Origin: Undaria pinnatifida | Lineage: Eukaryota > Sar > Phaeophyceae > Laminariales > Alariaceae | Assembly (NCBI GenBank): GCA_012845835.1 | Contig: JABAKD010000029.1 | Coordinates: forward strand, 7,311,484-7,375,483 | Reading direction: 5' to 3' | Length of the DNA: 64,000 nt | In this document: piece after piece, positions 59,123 through 64,000 of the stretch | Position numbering within the stretch: the stretch's first letter is position 1 | Layout of the letters: the number at the start of each line of letters is the position of its first letter | Notes under the pieces: model-generated | The model's input: the letters and a program-made list of their open reading frames with translations, nothing else | The model's database searches: none | What the model was told of the DNA's origin: nothing | Made by a program: the position numbers and the translations under genes

Positions 59123-60104
59123 ACAACCGTTTTATGTTCATATTGATGAAGAAAAAAATACCAGGTCGTATTACATTTATTTCCTGTAAGAATGATACGT
59201 CGTACGAGCGGACGTTCTGATTCTGGTGCCGTGAGACCATCGAGCACACCGCATGTTTTACCCAAACAAGAGCCAACAAGAGGCAGCGCACAGGGGGCCC
59301 CAACACAGAGACACGTGACAACCACGGCCAGCTGTCGGTCGCGTAATTGTCCGGTGGTCCGTGCTTCGGTGGGTGTATCGGAAGTCGTTCGTAGTACTGC
59401 TGTAGATCGTTGAAAAACCACGTGGCATCGTGCTGGTGGCAAGACTCGCCAGTAGACCCCCCAAAATTTATTTACCTTTTCTTTTTCTTGGCCCCATGCA
59501 CCCATTTATTTCCTTTCCTTTCTCTTCTTTGTTTGTTTCTTTTTCCAATTGACTTGCGTCTGTTGTGCGCATGCGCAGTGATAGATACCACGTGTAATAT
59601 ATACGTGGTAGTCTTTCTTGGTTGGCAAGCGGTATAGTCGGTTTTCCCAGGCGCGAGTAATGAGACGTATGCACCGGTATGGACCTGGCACATCGTAGAC
59701 TGACTCCCGATTTCACTTTTATATGTTTCTGGTGGAGGCATGAATTGCGTCAGCTGTGATTTATGCGTGTACCACCTTTGGTTTGTGTTTTTCCCCTAGG
59801 GTATTCCTCAGCTCCAGAGTGACTGGAGCCTGTCCTGTGACCACGGACTTGATTATGCGAGTTAATGCGAGAACGACAACAACAACAACTGAAATATTGC
59901 CTGTTTCTTGACCTTTCAGCTGCTTCCTGCAAACTTGGTTTTTCTGCCAACACGATTTTGAACTTTTTCGCGATTTTTTCTTCCTTTTTGTCTAGTAAGT
60001 TGAACTTCCTGCTGCCGCTAATTGCCGCCTGACAGCTGTGCATTAGTTGCGGAACGGTCCAGCTTTAGCTTCTCTTTGATTCGCACCATTTGTTTTGTAC
60101 TTGA

Positions 60105-60300
60105 CGAAGCTTCAGCGGCTGAGATCTGGGCTTGGCTCATCAGCTCGACACCGCCCAGCACCCCATCGCAGCGCTATAGCTTACAGCAACGAAGCGCCGT
60201 GCAGTGCCCTGCGATGCCCTGCGGCTCAGCTCAGCAGCGCACCGCTAGCTCAGGAGAGCGAGGCGCTATGCTTTGCCGTGCTCTGCCATCGCGGTCGTTC
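60105..60300 (-). repeat. GCA-rich interspersed repeat inside the insertion
   Basis: Inverse copy of 25,195-25,385 (GAGATCTGGGCTTGGCTCAT and TGCAGTGCCCTGCGATGCCC). Confidence 0.65.
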
Positions 60301-60459
60301 GTTATTCATGATATCTAAAACTCCGCGTACGCTGATATTTAGGTATTTGCCGCTTTATTCTATACATATCGCGTCAACCATCGTAATATCATACAATATG
60401 GGGGAGGGAATGTAATCTCTATGCAAAGATCCTGTTTTTTTTTAATCATTTGTCAGCCG

Positions 60460-60790
60460 GCCGCCCCGGTGGTCTATTAATAATAGTGGTTTTACCCTCG
60501 AATACTACTAACGTTTGGTTGTCCTTGATTTCGACACCCACCACGATGAGATTTGACTTTATTTGCAAAAATAAATGCAAAAAAGAAAAACAGGCATCAA
60601 TCAACTGCTGAGAGCGCCTAGCAGCGTGGGTTGGTTTGATGCGAGTCGACGAGGGAAGAAAATGCTGGATTCTCCTGGCGGTAAAAATGAAAGCACGTGC
60701 CGAAGTGGGGAGGGAGGAGGAGGAGGGCCCGCTATTGACCCCGGATCTGAGTTACTACTGGGAGGGAGCGCGAGAGTGGTGCGGGGATAA
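60460..60790 (+). mobile_element. SINE-like element, family 3, nested in the insertion
   Basis: Head CGCCCCGGTGGTCTATTAAT has a small insertion inside the A box. The body has GCGAGTCGACGAGGGAAGAA and GACCCCGGATCTGAG. It is the plus-strand relative of 15,140-15,455. Confidence 0.7.
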
Positions 60791-60893
60791 TAAATGGGAT
60801 GAAGAAAAAAAATGTTGCAAAGGTATATTATTTTTACTACCAGTAAATAATATGCCAGTCTCTAGGAAATACGCACGGCACTATCAGCAGTCG

Positions 60894-61274
60894 TCATGGT
60901 AGAGACACTCCGGATATTATGCATTGAGGGGACGCGTCCAATTTCGACAACGTGAAAGCCCCCACGAAGAAAAGACAGCAGACACACATATCCCGCCTTC
61001 CCGAGAAAAAACAGAGAAGAAGCGCTACGCCAACCTCCCGTACGAGCAAAGCCACCCCCGCACCTATCTTAGACAACGCCGCCTCAACGAGAGATCGCCC
61101 TCCTCTTCTACGTTTTCCTCCTCGCCCGCGACCACGCAGACCAACCAATGCGACAGCCTTCACGTAACAAACAAAGCAATCTTCTTCCAAAACCTCGCCG
61201 GCTGACATGTCCTCATGTCGACGTTTGATGCAAACCGACTTTGCATCCTGTCGACTTCGAACCTCCATTGCCAC
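60894..61274 (-). other. Unassigned 126-codon ORF inside the insertion
   Basis: Starts MAMEVRSRQDAKSVCIKRRH. It includes a basic GRGRGGKRRRGG patch and a hydrophobic C-terminal half with Cys residues. The antisense frame is also open (93 codons). No family recognised and no copy to compare, so coding is unproven. Confidence 0.2.
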
Positions 61275-61591
61275 GGGGACAGCAGTGCAGTCTCTTCATT
61301 AATGCCAAGGCCTCTTTTGTTTCGCCTAGAGGCGACGCAGGTTCTCAATAATACTCTTTTCGGTATTTTTGTTTGATAGACGCCAACTTTTACTTGACGG
61401 CGCATTTAATAGTTTGTTTCGCCTATCCTTGCCTTCTTTATTGTATAATATTACGTTTTTTCTTTAGTCAAAGCATGACTTTTAGAATCCCATGTTCGTA
61501 TGAAACTCTTGGCATTACTTTAAAGTTCAATGCATGCCAAATCGGACAGCTACACCTTAAGTGGTCGAAGTGCTGCCCTGCCCTACACGAA

Positions 61592-61623
61592 GCATGGGCG
61601 CCGGCGAATGCCGGCACCCATGC
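61592..61623. repeat. Terminal hairpin of the 3.5-kb insertion
   Basis: GCATGGGCGCCGGC (61,592-61,605) pairs with GCCGGCACCCATGC (61,610-61,623) with one mismatch, around a GAAT loop. It lies 10 bp from the right boundary. Confidence 0.85.
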
Positions 61624-61659
61624 GGAGCCCTTGCATATTTTATAAATTTATTACTATTA

Positions 61660-61758
61660 CGGGGGACCATAGTAAATAGGACCTACGGTACAAACAAAAA
61701 CCAATATATTTACCTATTTTGACTAAAAATATTTGGTCCTGTTTACTATGGTCCCCCG
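61660..61758. mobile_element. 99-bp TA-flanked MITE, copy B only
   Basis: 24-bp terminal inverted repeats (CGGGGGACCATAGTAAAYAG at the start, one mismatch overall) are flanked by TA on each side. The central ~50 bp is AT-rich. Copy A lacks it (TTACTATAGTTTCC at about 23,590). The TA target suggests the Tc1/mariner superfamily. Confidence 0.88.
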
Positions 61759-62040
61759 TAATATGTATGGTTTCCACTGTATACTCCGAGTATAATTTAA
61801 TTTTTACTAGTATAATATACTGCTCTATCATATGTACGGTAGGGGGTTTATTTTGTTTTTTTCCCCCCGGCTTTAATATCGTGAAGAGTACGAATACAGG
61901 ATATTATTAGTCATCTATATGTTGCTCTTAATACAGCATTCGAGAATTAAAGTCAGCTACTCCCACCCCAAAAATAATAAAAACTCTGTGGGACACGAAC
62001 CCACGGTTCCAAATCGATACGCTGTCACTCTAATATTTAA

Positions 62041-62098
62041 ATACTAGGGCTTCGCTCGCGGGCGGCTGGACGCCGCCCGCTACGCTCGCGCAAGGCAA
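62041..62098 (+). repeat. GC-rich hairpin (copy B)
   Basis: Counterpart of 23,868-23,925; stem GCGGGCGGC with GCCGCCCGC unchanged. Confidence 0.75.
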
Positions 62099-62589
62099 GG
62101 AAGAATGCAACTAAAAACATGTGAAGAGGGGGCCCACGATTTGGTGCGGACAGCGATTTGATAATGCCAAGAGCTGCTTGTGCAAAGCAAATTGCCTTGT
62201 TGTTGTGCTCAGCTGTGTTGTGTGCTTTTGGTACCGGTGTTACGTTCTGATCGGCGGTACGGGGGTACTTTGCGTGGGGGAAAAAACAGGGGGCCGTGCA
62301 AGATCGAATACATCATGTAGAAAAAAAAAAAGTATAGACTATAGTACACAACAACACGTATTATACCCGGTACTGCTCTAGTCTATGTTCGAAAGAAAGG
62401 ACACAACGCAGCACGACACAGCACCGCAGCGAAGGGCACACGGCACCGCACCGCACGGCTCCCCACGGCGCTACGCTGAGCTGCTGGGCTGTATAAAGCC
62501 GGACTGACCTGAGCTGGGCGTGTATTGTGATCCAACAGCGTAGTACTTGATAGTATGTACAAACCTGGTGTAGTAGTACCGGTATGTAC

Positions 62590-62775
62590 TACTATAAGCC
62601 TCAAGGTCTTCTCGTAGGTTCGAATCCCGGTGTCATCGGGGAAAGAAAATGATCCTCATAAAAAATAAATGGATATCAACGTGACTTTGTGGCCTTCTAG
62701 TAGATAGACTGTCCACTTATAAGCCTGGTTTTCGTTAGTTGAATCCAGGCGTCATCGGGGAAAAAAAAATGTCCT
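62590..62775 (+). mobile_element. Two tandem tRNA-like 3' halves (copy B)
   Basis: Counterpart of 24,430-24,615, with TAGGTTCGAATCCCGGTGTC kept. Confidence 0.55.
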
Positions 62776-63356
62776 CTTAAAAGAATCGATATATTTTATA
62801 TAAATATTGAAAAACGTCAGCTGTGAGTACGACCGGTTGAATGGTTGAAACTCAAAGCAAGAAATCAAAGAAAAGCTGGACCAATTGTAAACGTTCAGAA
62901 GAAAATGAAAAACGAGTTCGAACGAATCAAATTCAAAGGAGATAGTAGAAAATGAACGAGGAAACAACTGAAAAACGAAAAAAGTACAATAATTGTCATA
63001 ACTGGTCCACAGCTTAAGCTTGCTCCTGTTGTTGCCTTGTGCTGTGTGCCCTTGGGCGCATTACAAAAAGCTCGCATGGACGTCCATTAAAATGCAAGTT
63101 CAACTCCCTCGCATGGACGTCCTTTAAAATGCATATTCAGCTCCCGAAGAAACAAAGTTGCAAGTTCAACTCCCAAAAACAAAAGTTACTTGGAAAAAAA
63201 GAGATGAAAAAAAAAAGTTAAAAAAACGTTCAGAACATGGGCTGACCTGAGCTGGGGGTGCGTTGTGACCCAACAACGTATTATGTACAAACTTATTACT
63301 GGTACGTGGGATGATACTGCGAATGAATGTTACTGGCATGTACGAACTATTAAAAG

Positions 63357-63545
63357 TACCGCAAAGCACGCAGCATGGCAAAGCAGCAAAGCACGTCAAA
63401 GCACAGCGCTGCGCTCTGCTAAGCTAGAGCTGCAGGGCATCGCAGGGCACTGCACGGCGCTGCGTTGCTGCGAGCTATAGCGCTGCGGTGGGGTGCTGGG
63501 CGGTGCGAAGCTGATGAGCCAAGCCCAGATCTCAGCTGACGAAAC
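63357..63545 (+). repeat. GCA-rich interspersed repeat (copy B)
   Basis: Counterpart of 25,195-25,385. Confidence 0.65.
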
Positions 63546-64000
63546 TCGGAGATGCCAGAGGGAAGCACCAACCGAGCGCTTTCGGCACGAAGATATTTGT
63601 AATTTCCCCAGCAACTAATTGGGAACTTCGGGACGGTTCTTTCCCCCAGCAACTAATTTTCTTTTCGGCAATTACGGGCTGAGAAGGGCTGAGAGGGGGG
63701 AGGATATGCCGAGCGAGACCTCCGAGGGGGTCGAGGTCTAAGTAATTAAGTTTACATGTATATATTTTCAGGACGTCAGGTAGGTGTGAGTTCGGCGAAT
63801 TTCAAGTCATACTCATATATTTTGAATCTGCTTGTTGGTACTTAAGTCTTGTACTATGCTATGTGGGTGATTTTTTTTTGGGAGGGATCCTTTTCTTTTA
63901 TAAATGAATGTTTTATTTGTTCACGCGTTTTCCGGATGTCATCTTTTAATTTCTGCTCTTCTTGTACAACATCTCAAAACAAAATATTTAGTCTAGACTA

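Larger units (their letters stand above)
58090..61633 (-). mobile_element. ~3.5-kb composite insertion, copy B only
   Basis: Copy A is uninterrupted here (CATCACATATATTTTATAAA at about 23,570). In copy B, CATA flanks both sides (58,086-58,089 and 61,634-61,637). The right end has a strong hairpin at 61,592-61,623. The interior contains a GC-rich piece, a direct repeat, a GCA-rich repeat, a nested SINE and several short ORFs. Such patchwork with a terminal hairpin recalls Helitrons, but no CTRR end was found. No transposase or helicase motif was seen. Confidence 0.75.
57889..62037 (-). mobile_element. tRNA-headed SINE-like element, family 1, interrupted by later insertions (copy B)
   Basis: Counterpart of 23,371-23,862. 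Here it is split by a ~3.5-kb insertion at 58,090 and by a 99-bp MITE at 61,660. The B box head is at about 61,980-62,010. Confidence 0.8.
32936..64000. repeat. Segmental duplication, copy B
   Basis: Direct copy of 1-25,840 that runs to the right edge of the window. It is longer than copy A by about 5.2 kb. The excess is accounted for by extra blocks at 43,219-44,094, 52,673-53,035, 53,431-53,630, about 55,180-55,315, 58,090-61,633 and 61,660-61,758, plus small microsatellite changes. The duplicate shares inactivating stops in the retroelement relics, so those elements died before the copies separated. Confidence 0.95.

Noticed and set aside
58719-59321. 200-codon minus-strand ORF with hydrophobic stretches
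   Set aside because: It crosses one unit of the direct repeat, and the same sequence in the other unit is frame-broken. No domain seen.

Overview
This is eukaryotic DNA, gene-poor and repeat-rich. It shows spliceosomal introns with GTGAGT-type donors, non-LTR retrotransposon relics, tRNA-derived SINE-like repeats, MITEs, long TAG/CAG and ATC microsatellites and short CCCTAA telomere-like tracts. There is no bacterial operon structure. The alanine-rich genes, intron style and repeat mix would fit a large-genome stramenopile such as a brown alga, but that is an inference and no single gene proves it.

The dominant feature is a large direct duplication. Bases 1-25,840 (copy A) are repeated at 32,936-64,000 (copy B) in the same orientation, at high identity by eye. 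Copy B is about 5.2 kb longer, mostly because of discrete insertions: a 876-bp TA-flanked MITE, a 363-bp element with a 9-bp target duplication, a ~200-bp element, a ~140-bp block, a ~3.5-kb composite insertion and a 99-bp MITE. For several of these copy A is the unoccupied or uninserted site. The pair may be a true segmental duplication or two haplotypes placed in series by the assembler.

Each copy carries, in order: (1) a dead reverse transcriptase on the minus strand with an FADD motif; (2) a short minus-strand J-domain (DnaJ-like) gene; (3) a four-exon minus-strand gene that I reconstruct from splice sites with matching phases. It encodes an Ala/Glu/Arg-rich coiled-coil protein of about 1,522 residues in copy B; in copy A exon 1 is frameshifted at a C16 tract. 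(4) A plus-strand 66-codon small ORF lies head-to-head with that gene. (5) A TAG/CAG microsatellite follows, then (6) a region made almost wholly of SINE-like elements, a telomere-like tract, a 22-bp minisatellite, a nested palindrome, a second reverse-transcriptase relic and a ~580-bp inverted repeat. 

The single-copy spacer (25,841-32,935) holds degenerate tandem repeats, a ~1.66-kb element with long terminal inverted repeats, an ATC microsatellite, a weak Copia-like fragment and one candidate exon. I recognise only the reverse transcriptases and the J-domain protein by family. The coiled-coil gene and the small ORF have no family I can name.
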